Part shown: positions 51,094 to 60,423 of the stretch, one piece after another
Layout of the letters: the number at the start of each line of letters is the position of its first letter
Numbering within the stretch: the stretch's first letter is position 1
NCBI RefSeq assembly: GCF_018642165.1
Contig: NZ_JAHHZM010000003.1
Location: 372,001-436,000, forward strand
Reading direction: 5' to 3'
Length of the DNA stretch: 64,000 nt
DNA from: Echinicola shivajiensis
Lineage (GTDB): Bacteria; Bacteroidota; Bacteroidia; Cytophagales; Cyclobacteriaceae
Made by a program: the position numbers and the translations under genes
The notes under the pieces: model-generated
Databases searched by the model: none
Told to the model about the DNA's origin: nothing
Seen by the model: only the letters and a program-made list of their open reading frames with translations

Positions 51094-52296
51094 TTAATCC
51101 TGCTGAGGTCTTTCCTTAAATAGATTTTTGATTTTTTGATATTGCTGCTTTTCTCGATAAATGGGAAGAACATTTTTCCATTTTTCTTTAAATTTTCCCC
51201 TATTAATCAACATGAAGTTTTTGATATTTCCTTCTTTGGCCTCTTTCCCTGTGCTTATACTTTCAAAATGGATAACAACAGATTGAGGATCATAGATCAC
51301 TTTCTTTTTTAATTGATTTTTGATTGCAAGGCAAAAATCAGTGTCCTCATAATAAGCGGGGATATACCTTTCGTCAAACATCCCCAAATCCTTAAAGTCC
51401 TTTTTCCTAAACATTAAACTGGCCCCAGAACAATAATCTGTTTCCTTTTGAATATTGTATTTGACCAATTTGGGTAGGTCTAAGTTTCCGAAATTCAAGG
51501 TACTTGCATCTGTGAAAATTACGCCACCAGCTTCTTGTAATAAACCGTTAGGGTAAATTAGCTTACTTCCTACGCAACCAATAGATTGGTTGTTTTCTAG
51601 GGTTTGGATTAGACTTTCAATAGCTTTTTGTTGAATTTGAGTGTCATTATTTAAAAGATAAACAAACTCACCTTTTGCCTCAATTACAGCTTTGTTGCAG
51701 GATAATAAAAACCCCAAATTTCTTTCGTTTTTAATATACCTAATGCCTGTTGCCCGACTCTTGAAATATTCATGGGTCCCATCATTTGATAAATCATCTA
51801 TTAAGATAATCTCAAAATCAATTGCATTTGAAAAATTATTTTTAATTGATTTTAAGCAATTATATGTAAAGGCCAAATGGTTATATACAGGGATTATGAT
51901 ACTGACTTTAGGCTCTTTGGAATTTTGAAAGTTAAGTTTATTTGAACTTAAAATTTGCTCTTCGCTTAATAAAGGATAGAGATTGTCAGGCACAAAATAG
52001 TTAAATCCTAAAAGAGTCCACCAAAATTCCGTCAAGCGTGTTGTTTTTCTTTCGATCCCAGGGAAATAGTTTTTTGAATAGTTTGTCGCGAAAAATATCT
52101 TGAAAAAGTTTTTCCAAGTACTTCTTTTTAAAGAAAAAAGACTTAACAGTACCAGAAATAACCTCTTCCTATACAATAGTAACATCACTTTCTTATATGC
52201 ATTTTTTGGCAGAGAATTTCCCACAGCAATAAACTGATGAGTGATTCTAAGACATATCTTTTCATTTTGTCTATCTATCCAGGAATAAATGCTCAT
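51094..52296 (-). CDS. GT2-family glycosyltransferase
   Basis: A 400-residue protein. A helical N-terminal extension (about 1-125) precedes a GT2 (GT-A) domain with VSIIIPVYNHLAFTYNCLKS, the nucleotide-binding IILIDDLSNDGTHEYF, the metal-binding YLLNNDTQI and the acceptor-side DERYIPAYYEDTDFCL. This resembles rhamnosyltransferase-type enzymes that extend surface polysaccharides. Its first 4 bases overlap the end of the preceding glycosyltransferase gene (ATGA type), so translation is probably coupled. The base composition is visibly more AT-rich than the SusCD loci, as is usual for surface-glycan islands. Confidence 0.88.
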   Translation of the reverse strand: MSIYSWIDRQNEKICLRITHQFIAVGNSLPKNAYKKVMLLLYRKRLFLVLLSLFSLKRSTWKNFFKIFFATNYSKNYFPGIERKTTRLTEFWWTLLGFNYFVPDNLYPLLSEEQILSSNKLNFQNSKEPKVSIIIPVYNHLAFTYNCLKSIKNNFSNAIDFEIILIDDLSNDGTHEYFKSRATGIRYIKNERNLGFLLSCNKAVIEAKGEFVYLLNNDTQIQQKAIESLIQTLENNQSIGCVGSKLIYPNGLLQEAGGVIFTDASTLNFGNLDLPKLVKYNIQKETDYCSGASLMFRKKDFKDLGMFDERYIPAYYEDTDFCLAIKNQLKKKVIYDPQSVVIHFESISTGKEAKEGNIKNFMLINRGKFKEKWKNVLPIYREKQQYQKIKNLFKERPQQD

Positions 52297-53483
52297 ATTG
52301 ATTTTTGGTTTATTCCGAATGCTTCATCTAAAATAGGATATATACTTTCCTTACTATAAAATGAATTAAAAGTGCTAAGTCCTAACTTTTGCTGTCTTAT
52401 ATATGCATCATTATTAGTAAGCAAGGTCATGATATGTTTTGCAAATTGTTTTTTATTATCACTTACAAGACAGCCATTGTCAAATTTATTTGGAATACCG
52501 TCTATTCCACGTGTATTGCAGACTACAGGTAAGCCAAAGGAAAAAGCTTCTATAACTTTTATTTTTACCCCAGTGCCAGAAAGCATGGGACAGATGGCTA
52601 TTTTTGATCTTTTATAATAAGTTGCTAAACTCTCGGCAAAGGAAACTTTCGTTACATTGGTATATTCTCCAATATGACGGCCTATTTTACCTATTACCGT
52701 AATATTTAATTCTTTACTAAGTAATGGGTATACCTGATTGAAAAACCAATTTGCAGCTTTTAGATTATGAGGGTTATCACTGGCGACATATATTAGGTCA
52801 ATATTCTTTTGGTTGGTGAGGCCTTTCCCTAAGTTTGGATTATCGAATAGGGGTGGAACCAATCTGGTTTTGTCTGAGCAGAATTGACTAAAAACGTATT
52901 GTTCATCAGGAGATATGGCCCAAATTTCATCAAATAAATTTAAGCGCCTAATTTCCTCTTCAAATGTTTTTCCTAGTTGGAAACCTTTCTGGTTTTTGTT
53001 TTGGGCGGTTAGAAAATCATGTGTATCCACAATGGTTTTAGCTCCTTCAAGGTTAGGGCAATTTTCTATTAACTCAGCCCAATAGGCGTAACTGATTAGA
53101 ACATAATCGAATTTATTGTTGGACTTTAGATAGTCGAAAAAACTTTTTCGTGAATACCAAGTAAGAGGATCAGATATACTGTTTCTTCCTGCTTTTCTAA
53201 GTTCAAAAATAAGGTGAAAGATTTTATAAGTGAAGAAGTAAGTGACTAAGTTTTTTTTACGGGGTTTTCTCTTAATAACATACAGGGAATTGACCAGACC
53301 GCTGTTTTTAAATTCCTCAAGAGATTTCTCCTCCCAGAAAGTCCCCCATCCATCAATGGTTACAAACTCTACTTCATAATCCTTTGATTTGAGATAATGC
53401 AATAGGCTTAAAACCCTAGTTTTGTTTCCTGCATTTTTCTCTAAAGGGTTTTCAGGATAAAAGAATAAAATTCGACTTGACAT
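52293..53483 (-). CDS. GT4-family (GT-B fold) glycosyltransferase
   Basis: A 396-residue glycosyltransferase of the GT-B type. The N-terminal half begins ILFFYPENPLEKNAGNKTRV with the VLSLLHYLKSKDYEVEFV helix; the C-terminal half has IDLIYVASDNPHNLKAANWF, ITVIGKIGRHIGEY, and the donor-site ICPMLSGTGVKIKVIEAFSF followed by GLPVVCNTRGIDGI. It lies 19 bases after the 722-residue glycosyltransferase gene and overlaps the next gene by 4 bases. It probably adds one sugar of the surface glycan made by this group. Confidence 0.87.
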   Translation of the reverse strand: MSSRILFFYPENPLEKNAGNKTRVLSLLHYLKSKDYEVEFVTIDGWGTFWEEKSLEEFKNSGLVNSLYVIKRKPRKKNLVTYFFTYKIFHLIFELRKAGRNSISDPLTWYSRKSFFDYLKSNNKFDYVLISYAYWAELIENCPNLEGAKTIVDTHDFLTAQNKNQKGFQLGKTFEEEIRRLNLFDEIWAISPDEQYVFSQFCSDKTRLVPPLFDNPNLGKGLTNQKNIDLIYVASDNPHNLKAANWFFNQVYPLLSKELNITVIGKIGRHIGEYTNVTKVSFAESLATYYKRSKIAICPMLSGTGVKIKVIEAFSFGLPVVCNTRGIDGIPNKFDNGCLVSDNKKQFAKHIMTLLTNNDAYIRQQKLGLSTFNSFYSKESIYPILDEAFGINQKSI

Positions 53484-53502
53484 GTTTTATACGTTAAACT
53501 TT

Positions 53503-55671
53503 TCAATTTAGGCTTTCCAAAACTTTAGCCAACTCTTTTTCTATTACCTCAGGGGTAAATGGCTCCAATACTTTAGCAGAATTATTAGACAGCTTTTTCC
53601 AAAGTATTTCATCATAATAAGCCTTCAGGATTTGTGCTGCGAAATTTTCCTTATTGTCGGCAAGCATTACATTTTCCCCATCTTTCAGGCCCATTCCTTC
53701 TGCTCCTATATCTGTGGTGATGATGGGGAGCTGATAGGCCAGACTTTGACCGATTTTACCCTTCATGCCTGCTCCATAGCGAAGCGGAGCTACAAATAAG
53801 CGTTGGTTGACAAAATAAGGTTCCACGTCCTGTACAAAGCCTGGAACCTTGACCAAATTGGAGGCCAACGCCTTGACCTTTTCAGTAGGTGCGCTTCCCA
53901 AAAGGGTAACCGGTATGGCATATTCTTTCCAGATAATTGGCATAATTTCTTCAATCATCCAAACCACTGCATCAATATTTGGGGGATGATTATAGGAGCC
54001 AATAAATAGTAATCCTTCTCTTTCCGAAAAGCCTTTTGAAGTAGCTGAGGGGTGTACTTCATGTATATTGGGGATTACCTCTACCTGCTTGATACTTTGT
54101 TTTTTTAAAAGATTTTTTTCTTCAGAAGTTACCGTAAAGGAAACATCAGCTTTTGACGCTAAGTCCAATTCTAACTGATGGAATTTATTGGCTTTTCTTT
54201 TTAGCTTTTGGCTTCCTGTTAACTCTGCTTCTCTTGAAAGTCTTATATAATGCAGGTCTATGGTGTCATAGATCCACTTTATTTTCGGGTTTTGTTTAAA
54301 AATCCATTCAAATTCTTGATTGAGTTGTGGGCGACAAATCCATGCTATGTCTACAGACGGCAAAATATTTAGCAATAGCTTTTTCATCCCAGACCTATCG
54401 GGATAAGCATATAGGATTTCTATTCCCAAATTTCTGAACTGAGTATAGTAGGGCTCATTTTTGTCCCCTTTTCTTGGAACAAAGATCACATGGTAGCCGA
54501 GTCTTTTTAGCATTTTTAGCAAATGCAAGGCCCTTACGGAGCCTGAGTCCTTATCATATTCTGGAAGAAAGATGTCAATGAAGAGTATGGTTTTCTTGGG
54601 CAGAAATCTTCTTACAAGTTCCTCTTCTTTGTTTAGCTCAATTTTGTCAAAGTATTTGGGATAGCTTGTTTTTAAAAGGTTGGTTCCAATACTAATTGTT
54701 TCCGCAGTTCCTGTTTTCTCTTTTGATGAAAATGTAAGTAATGGGGTATAAATGGTTTTTTTTCCTGCTTTCATTTTTATTCTTAGGACCAAATCTGTAA
54801 AAGCATGCGGTAGTGACCTAAAATTTTCATTTAGTCCATTTTGAGCTTGCAGTTCTTTTACCTTAAACATTGCAAAGACTTCATCAAGAGCATCTATTTC
54901 TCTTATCAAATTATACTTTGGATGTGTAGGAAGATCAAACTTACCATAACTGGTTAATTCAAAATCAGGGTTGATATATGAACCGGCACTTTTTATTAAC
55001 CCATCTTCAGCTAAGGTTTTACCTGAAATTGCTGCCCAATCAGGATTTGATTTCATATTTTGAACCAATTCTTGGAGACTACCAGATTCCAATATGGTTT
55101 TTCCATTCCAAAAGGCAATTAAATCACTATTGGTTGAGCTAATCAATTCATTTAATGCAAAAATTAATTTTCCCTTGGACTGTAGAAAATGGATGCCAAT
55201 ATCATAAGCGTTTTCTTTCAAAAAGCTTATGATATCCTTTTGACTTTCTTCTAAAACCACAATGATTTTAATCTCATTCGTCCAAGAAGATTGGAGTGAA
55301 TTCAATACTTGTGAAAGTGATTGAATCTCTTTTACCGAATGAATGATTATAGTTAAAGTTGGAGAATCCTTGCTTTCGAAATGAACAGGGTTTTGTAGGT
55401 CAAGGGATGTTTTTTTTCCTAACTTTCCAGGGTAATAGCTATGGCCCAAAAGCTTAAGAACAGAAGCTTGTTCATTGGTCCCTTCTAGTTGCTGTTCCTG
55501 TTTGAATTTGAGGTTCTTAAAGCTGGCTATAATAAATCTTAGCAAATAAAGACCATATATTGAAGGAGAAGAAAGAGAAGAAAACGTCCCTGTTCTTTTC
55601 CTTGAATTAGCATATTTGCGATCAATTTTATAAATGATTTTTTTGAGCATCTTTTCCAGCCAAGTTCGCAT
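53503..55671 (-). CDS. Two-domain glycosyltransferase: degenerate GT2-like domain fused to GT4
   Basis: A 722-residue protein. Residues about 100-330 resemble a GT2 domain (LTIIIHSVKEIQSLSQVLNS, IKIIVVLEES, and DALDEVFAMFKVKEL), but the place where the metal-binding NNDT/DxD motif should be reads LIAFWNGKTILE, so this half looks inactive. Residues about 360-720 form a GT4 domain: ILFIDIFLPEYDKDSGSVRA, LLFIGSYNHPPNIDAVVWMI, and the donor site VAPLRYGAGMKGKIGQSLAY with GLPIITTD-like LPIITTDIGAEGM. It may be a glycosyltransferase with a sugar-binding pseudo-domain. It starts 28 bases after the ABC transporter gene. Confidence 0.85.
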   Translation of the reverse strand: MRTWLEKMLKKIIYKIDRKYANSRKRTGTFSSLSSPSIYGLYLLRFIIASFKNLKFKQEQQLEGTNEQASVLKLLGHSYYPGKLGKKTSLDLQNPVHFESKDSPTLTIIIHSVKEIQSLSQVLNSLQSSWTNEIKIIVVLEESQKDIISFLKENAYDIGIHFLQSKGKLIFALNELISSTNSDLIAFWNGKTILESGSLQELVQNMKSNPDWAAISGKTLAEDGLIKSAGSYINPDFELTSYGKFDLPTHPKYNLIREIDALDEVFAMFKVKELQAQNGLNENFRSLPHAFTDLVLRIKMKAGKKTIYTPLLTFSSKEKTGTAETISIGTNLLKTSYPKYFDKIELNKEEELVRRFLPKKTILFIDIFLPEYDKDSGSVRALHLLKMLKRLGYHVIFVPRKGDKNEPYYTQFRNLGIEILYAYPDRSGMKKLLLNILPSVDIAWICRPQLNQEFEWIFKQNPKIKWIYDTIDLHYIRLSREAELTGSQKLKRKANKFHQLELDLASKADVSFTVTSEEKNLLKKQSIKQVEVIPNIHEVHPSATSKGFSEREGLLFIGSYNHPPNIDAVVWMIEEIMPIIWKEYAIPVTLLGSAPTEKVKALASNLVKVPGFVQDVEPYFVNQRLFVAPLRYGAGMKGKIGQSLAYQLPIITTDIGAEGMGLKDGENVMLADNKENFAAQILKAYYDEILWKKLSNNSAKVLEPFTPEVIEKELAKVLESLN

Positions 55672-55699
55672 TTAGGTACAGTTTAGAAAGGTTAGTTAC

Positions 55700-57529
55700 T
55701 TAACTTACTTCAGTAAACTGCTGCATACTGACCAGCTTATTGTACAAGCCGTCTTTGGTCACCAGTTCCTGGTGATTACCCTGTTCGATGATCTTTCCAT
55801 CTTCCAGTACCACGATAATGTCGGCGTTCTGAATGGTGCTGAGTCTGTGCGCTATGACTAGGGAAGTACGGTTTTTCATCAGCTTGTTCAAGGCGTCCTG
55901 AACCAGTTTTTCTGATTCGGTATCCAAGGCAGAAGTAGCCTCATCCAAAAGCATGATCGGTGGGTTTTTCAGCACTGCCCGGGCGATGCAGATTCTTTGT
56001 TTTTGTCCCCCGGAAAGTTTCAAACCCCGGTCGCCCATATTGGATTGGTAGCCATTTTCGGTTTGCAGGATGAATTCATGAGCATTGGCAATCTTTGCAG
56101 CCGCTTCCACTTCTTCTTGGGTGGCATCCGGCACCCCAAAGGCAATATTATTGAAAATACTGTCATTGAATAGGATAGACTCTTGGTTTACCATTCCCAT
56201 CAAGCTCCTCAGCGAGTCCATGCTAATATGGGAAATATCATTGCCGTCTATTAATACCTGGCCACTGTCTGGTTCAATAAAACGTGGCAATAAGTCCATC
56301 ATAGTGGATTTCCCCCCACCTGAAGGCCCTACCAAGGCCACCATTTTTCCTTTTGGAATGCACAGGTTGACATCCTTGAGTACTGGTCTTCCTGGATAGG
56401 AAAAGGATAGGTCTTTTATTTCAATTTTATCCTTGAATTCATTGATTTGAATAGCATCTTTTGCGTCAGTGATGGCCGGCTTTTCGTCAATTAAATCCAA
56501 AACTCTCTCTCCAGCGGCTAAGCCTGAATGTATGGAGCTAAAGGAGTTGGTCAAAGCTTTTGCTGGACGCATTACTTGGCTGAAAAGGGCAATATAGGCA
56601 ATGAAATCAGAAGGGCTGAGTTCTGATTGGTTGTTGATGATCAAGGAACCTCCATAAAGTACAATCCCTGAAACCATGGTTACGCCCAAGAATTCGGAAA
56701 CAGGAGAACTCATTTGTTGGCGTTTGGCCATTTTCTTTCCTAGCATGGAAAAACGGACATTTTCTCCATGGAATTTATCTTTGATCATTTCAGTGGCATT
56801 GAAAGCCTTGATGATCTTAATTCCAGAAAGGGCTTCATCCAAATAGCTGATCATTACCCCATAAAGGTGCTGGGCTTGGGAAGCTTGTTTTTTTAGTCTT
56901 TTGACTATTTGAGCAATAAAAAAAGCCGATACGGGAATGACCAAAAGAGAGAAAATGGTCAGTTTATAAGATATGGCAAAGAGCATGAAAATATAGGCGA
57001 TCAGCTGTAGTGGCTCCTTAAAGATCACCTGCAAAGTCCCCGTTACAGAAAACTGTACCACCTGTACATCGGATGATATTTTGGAAATGATATCTCCTTT
57101 TCGCTGGTTGCTGAAATAGCCTACATGTAAGTTCATTACATTATCAAAGACCCTTCTTCTTAGATTCAGTAAGGTGTGGATCCTTAGATTCTCCATGACC
57201 AATTGGGAAAGATAACGGAAGAGGTTACCCAAAAGCACAGAAATAATGATTACAGCACATACTGCTTGGAGAGCTCCCAATGGCCCATATTCCACCTTTG
57301 CGATATTCGCATAATAGTTGAGGTAGCCAAAAACGTCAGTCCAACTTTCTGGCTTAAGGACTTCTACGGTGGCATCTCCCTGGGCATTGAACAAAGTGCT
57401 CAGTAATGGGGCAAGCATGGCCAAGTTTAGGGTATTGAAAATCACTCCCAACAAGGTGAATATCAGGTAAGGTATGGCGAATTTTTCAATAGGTTTGGCA
57501 AATGCCAGTAATCTGAAATAGGTTTTCAT
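55700..57529 (-). CDS. MsbA-like ABC exporter, fused permease and ATPase
   Basis: A 609-residue ABC half-transporter. Six membrane helices fill about 1-335; the ATPase domain has Walker A GPSGGGKST (401-409), the signature LSGGQKQR (505-512), Walker B IMLLDEATSALD (525-536) and the switch His in VIAHRLSTIQNAD. As a homodimer it would flip or export a lipid or lipid-linked glycan across the inner membrane; the MsbA/lipid-A type and the O-antigen-flippase type cannot be told apart by eye. Directly followed by glycosyltransferase genes, it may move their product. There are 288 bases upstream, largely filled by a dispersed repeat. Confidence 0.9.
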   Translation of the reverse strand: MKTYFRLLAFAKPIEKFAIPYLIFTLLGVIFNTLNLAMLAPLLSTLFNAQGDATVEVLKPESWTDVFGYLNYYANIAKVEYGPLGALQAVCAVIIISVLLGNLFRYLSQLVMENLRIHTLLNLRRRVFDNVMNLHVGYFSNQRKGDIISKISSDVQVVQFSVTGTLQVIFKEPLQLIAYIFMLFAISYKLTIFSLLVIPVSAFFIAQIVKRLKKQASQAQHLYGVMISYLDEALSGIKIIKAFNATEMIKDKFHGENVRFSMLGKKMAKRQQMSSPVSEFLGVTMVSGIVLYGGSLIINNQSELSPSDFIAYIALFSQVMRPAKALTNSFSSIHSGLAAGERVLDLIDEKPAITDAKDAIQINEFKDKIEIKDLSFSYPGRPVLKDVNLCIPKGKMVALVGPSGGGKSTMMDLLPRFIEPDSGQVLIDGNDISHISMDSLRSLMGMVNQESILFNDSIFNNIAFGVPDATQEEVEAAAKIANAHEFILQTENGYQSNMGDRGLKLSGGQKQRICIARAVLKNPPIMLLDEATSALDTESEKLVQDALNKLMKNRTSLVIAHRLSTIQNADIIVVLEDGKIIEQGNHQELVTKDGLYNKLVSMQQFTEVS

Positions 57530-57620
57530 GGAATATTAATATATTATATCGGCTACACGTTTTAAGAAATGTTTTCAACAGCATGCCGCTTAATTTTCTG
57601 CAAAGGTACTATTTTTCTTA

Positions 57621-57780
57621 CGTCATTGTGAGGAAGGATGACGAAGCAATCCTCTTTCCTGAAGTTGAGATTGCTTCACTCCGCTGACACTACATTCGCA
57701 ATGAAGGTTTACCGTTTGTCATTGCAAGGAGAAACGACGAAGCAATCTCCTTTTTAGAAGTTGGGATTGCTTTATATCAC
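57621..57780. repeat. Two tandem copies of a dispersed palindromic element
   Basis: Copy A (about 57621-57706) reads CGTCATTGTGAGGA...GACGAAGCAATC...GATTGCTTC...CGCAATGAAG; copy B (about 57718-57780) reads GTCATTGCAAGGA...GACGAAGCAATC...GGGATTGCTTTA. Each has an inner inverted repeat and copy A also has outer inverted ends. The string type (GTCATTGCGAG with GAAGCAATC) is known from memory as widespread in many bacterial genomes. A worn copy is at 23.1 kb. Confidence 0.7.
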
Positions 57781-57817
57781 TTATAATTCATTCATATTGT
57801 CAGATAAACAGATCTGT

Positions 57818-58810
57818 TCATGTTTTTAATCTCTCAACTTTCTCCTTCTTTAAGGAGTCAAAGACGCTTTTCTTAATATCAAACAGGCCTTTATATCCTT
57901 GATGCTTTTGCATTAGATCAGTTAATTTTTTTCTAGCATATTGGATTTCAGATTTCTTTCTTAAATAACTAAAATAGGCCTTGATAATCCACCATTTACC
58001 CAGCAAGGCCCTCATAAATACTTCCACAGTCAATAATTGAATATTCCAAAGGAACAGCTTTATTCCGTCCAAGTGAATGGACTGAAGGATAAACTTATTT
58101 CTATACAATATGGGATAAAGCGTACTTTTTCCATGCTCTCTTTTGGTTGTGGAGGAAACTTCGTGATGACATACCGCATTATGCTCATAGTAGCATTTCC
58201 AACCCAACCTCCATGCCCTGAAGCTCAGGTCCACATCTTCAACGTAGAAAGGCGAATAAATTTCATCAAAGCCACCAAGTTCCAATAGTTTTTTGCGGTC
58301 CACCAGGGCGTTCGCTCCAGAAAGATATGCTGTAGGAGTCAACCGGGATTGGTCCTTGTTGATATAAAAATGGGTTGCTTTGAATTTGAGTCCTTGGAAA
58401 GCCACCATTCGGGCAGCATCTTCTATCTTTCCCTCAGTATTGACTATTCTTCCCATCACGCCAAATGTGTCGGGGTTTTCAAAATAGTGCCAAAACTGCT
58501 CAAAATAGTTTTCTTCGAGTCTAACATCTGAGTTAAGGAAAAGCACCAGCTCATATTGGGCCATTTTGATGCCTTGATTGCAGGTAAATGAAAAACCCTT
58601 ATTTTTCTTATTGACCAATGTGATTACTTGAGGGTAATGCTCTTTGAGAAAAGCTATGGAATCATCTTTGGAAGCATCATCCACCACAATTACTTCAAAA
58701 TCAACCCCTGAGTTTTGTACTGCTTTATAGGTATGTGGCAAGTATTTTTTGAGCAATTTTTGCCCGTTATAATTGGGGATAATTATGGATATACTTTTAG
58801 TGAATGGCAT
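57818..58810 (-). CDS. GT2-family glycosyltransferase, rhamnosyltransferase-like
   Basis: A 330-residue GT-A-fold enzyme. Landmarks are ISIIIPNYNGQKLLKKYLPH, the nucleotide-binding EVIVVDDASKDDSIAFL, the metal-binding LFLNSDVRLEENYF, and YSPFYVEDVDLSFRAWRLGW with the ED base motif. A C-terminal helical part (about 235-330) probably binds the membrane or acceptor. It is the first gene of the minus-strand glycan group, 288 bases before the ABC exporter, the gap being occupied by dispersed repeats, so it may be a separate transcript. Confidence 0.88.
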   Translation of the reverse strand: MPFTKSISIIIPNYNGQKLLKKYLPHTYKAVQNSGVDFEVIVVDDASKDDSIAFLKEHYPQVITLVNKKNKGFSFTCNQGIKMAQYELVLFLNSDVRLEENYFEQFWHYFENPDTFGVMGRIVNTEGKIEDAARMVAFQGLKFKATHFYINKDQSRLTPTAYLSGANALVDRKKLLELGGFDEIYSPFYVEDVDLSFRAWRLGWKCYYEHNAVCHHEVSSTTKREHGKSTLYPILYRNKFILQSIHLDGIKLFLWNIQLLTVEVFMRALLGKWWIIKAYFSYLRKKSEIQYARKKLTDLMQKHQGYKGLFDIKKSVFDSLKKEKVERLKT

Positions 58811-59206
58811 TAATTATTGAATCAATTTTTAGCTAATGGTACTAATACGATGAATTTTGGAAAAATGAGACAGCTGCTAATTTTATTTTTAATCTTTTCG
58901 AAAAATGTAAAGTTACAATAATGAGCTGGTTTTATGAATTATTGCTTGGATAATGATCTTTGAGTAGCAAAGCTTTCCTTCATCAAACCCAATAATTCCT
59001 TCATATTGGTCTTTTAAATGTGATTTTTTTGTAAGGTGTAAATAGGGAGATATTAAGGAAAAGCTCTTTTTAAACTTGATTAGAAGAATAATTGCCAATT
59101 CCTGACGGTTTTTTGCTAACAGGTAAAACTTATCTTAAACTACTTTTGAAAGAATTAAATTATGGTCACCTGATCTAGCTTAATGGTTTAGCCCAAAATA
59201 ATTGTT
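58811..59206. other. Intergenic region between divergent GT2 and GH43-like genes
   Basis: No gene is visible in these 396 bases. TACTTTTG at 59141-59148 matches the phylum -7 consensus TAnnTTTG and is 58 bases before the GH43-like start; a TTG at 59113-59115 is the only upstream partner and is a little too far (25 bases), so the promoter call is weak. Nothing else stands out. Confidence 0.4.
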
Positions 59207-60298
59207 ATGAATGCGAATAGTAATAGCCACCCTGAGAATTTTCAAAAATTATGCTTAAGCAAAGCATCCTCCAATTTGCTTTTTAATGGAGCTTGCTTGA
59301 TGTTTTTTCTTTTAATCTTCAGCCATTCACTTTTAGCACAAAACGAAAATATTAGAAATGCCCCGGCCCCTATGTTCCGTGATCCTATTTATGATGGAGC
59401 AGCTGATCCTGTGATGGTCTGGAATAAGGGAGAGAAATCTTGGTGGATGCTATATACAGCCAGAAGGGCAAATATGCCCACACAGGATGTTTCTGCCTAT
59501 TATGGAAACAGCATAGGAATAGCAGAGACTAAGGATCATGGGCAGACTTGGGTATTTAGAGGTTATTTGGATCTTGAATTTGAGAAAGGTTGGAATACCT
59601 TTTGGGCGCCTGAGGTGATTTATCATGATGGAAAGTACCATATGTTTGTTTCTTATATACAGGGCGTAAGAAATCATTGGGGAGGAGCAAGTCATATCCA
59701 TTATTTTACGAGCGAAAATTTGTGGGACTGGGAGCATCAGGGACCACTATCCCTTTCTTCTGATAAAATTATCGATGCTACGATTTTCAAGACACCTGCG
59801 GGTAAATTCAGGATTTGGTACAAAGATGATAGCCGTGGAGGCATTACCATGGTGTCTGAATCAGATGATTTGGTGAATTGGGAAACAAAGGATTTGCCCG
59901 CTATTGGCGGCGGAGCTCATGAAGGCCCTAAGGTCTTTGAATTCAATAATTATTACTGGATGCTAACCGATGAATGGCATGGTCTGAGGGTTTATCGATC
60001 CAAAGATCTGCAAAATTGGGAGAAGCAGGGACTTATTTTGGACAAGCCTTCCACTAGGGTAGATGATAAGCCAAGTGGGGCACATGGGGACGTGTTGGTT
60101 TTTGGAGACAAAGCTTATGTTTTTTACTTTACCCATCCGGGCAGGGATAAACATTCGGAGATCAAACCTGATCAATCCTTTCATCAAAACCATAGAACCA
60201 CTATTCAAGTGGCTCCAATGACCTTTGATGGAGAGAGCCTGGAGGCAGATAGGAATAAGCCCTTTGATTTTTATTTACCAGATCAAAAACTAGATTAA
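59207..60298 (+). CDS. GH43-like five-bladed beta-propeller glycosidase
   Basis: A 363-residue exported protein. The N terminus has a 20-residue polar leader before the hydrophobic signal (LMFFLLIFSHSLLAQ), so the mature protein starts near residue 46. The propeller of the GH43/GH117 clan is clear, and three acidic residues stand where a GH43 triad is expected: D67 in DGAADPVMVW, D190 in IIDATIFK and E239 in AHEGPKVF. FWAPEVIYHDGKYHMFVSYI is the typical second-blade motif. The substrate is probably an arabinose-, xylose- or galactose-containing side chain, but the subfamily cannot be named safely. It opens a plus-strand run of four carbohydrate-active genes. Confidence 0.78.
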   Translation: MNANSNSHPENFQKLCLSKASSNLLFNGACLMFFLLIFSHSLLAQNENIRNAPAPMFRDPIYDGAADPVMVWNKGEKSWWMLYTARRANMPTQDVSAYYGNSIGIAETKDHGQTWVFRGYLDLEFEKGWNTFWAPEVIYHDGKYHMFVSYIQGVRNHWGGASHIHYFTSENLWDWEHQGPLSLSSDKIIDATIFKTPAGKFRIWYKDDSRGGITMVSESDDLVNWETKDLPAIGGGAHEGPKVFEFNNYYWMLTDEWHGLRVYRSKDLQNWEKQGLILDKPSTRVDDKPSGAHGDVLVFGDKAYVFYFTHPGRDKHSEIKPDQSFHQNHRTTIQVAPMTFDGESLEADRNKPFDFYLPDQKLD

Positions 60299-60423
60299 AC
60301 CATAGTATAAAAAAATAACCCTATACCTATTGAACCAGTTGCGGGCAAGCTTCACAAACTGTGCATTACAGTTTGGGGGCTCAGCCTTCAACAAATAAAA
60401 TAGGTACTTAACTGATACGAAAA

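Noticed and set aside
59113-59148. Promoter before the GH43-like gene (TTG ... TACTTTTG)
   Set aside because: The -7 match is exact but the spacing to the only TTG is 25 bases, outside the usual range, so it is mentioned only as a weak hint in the intergenic entry.
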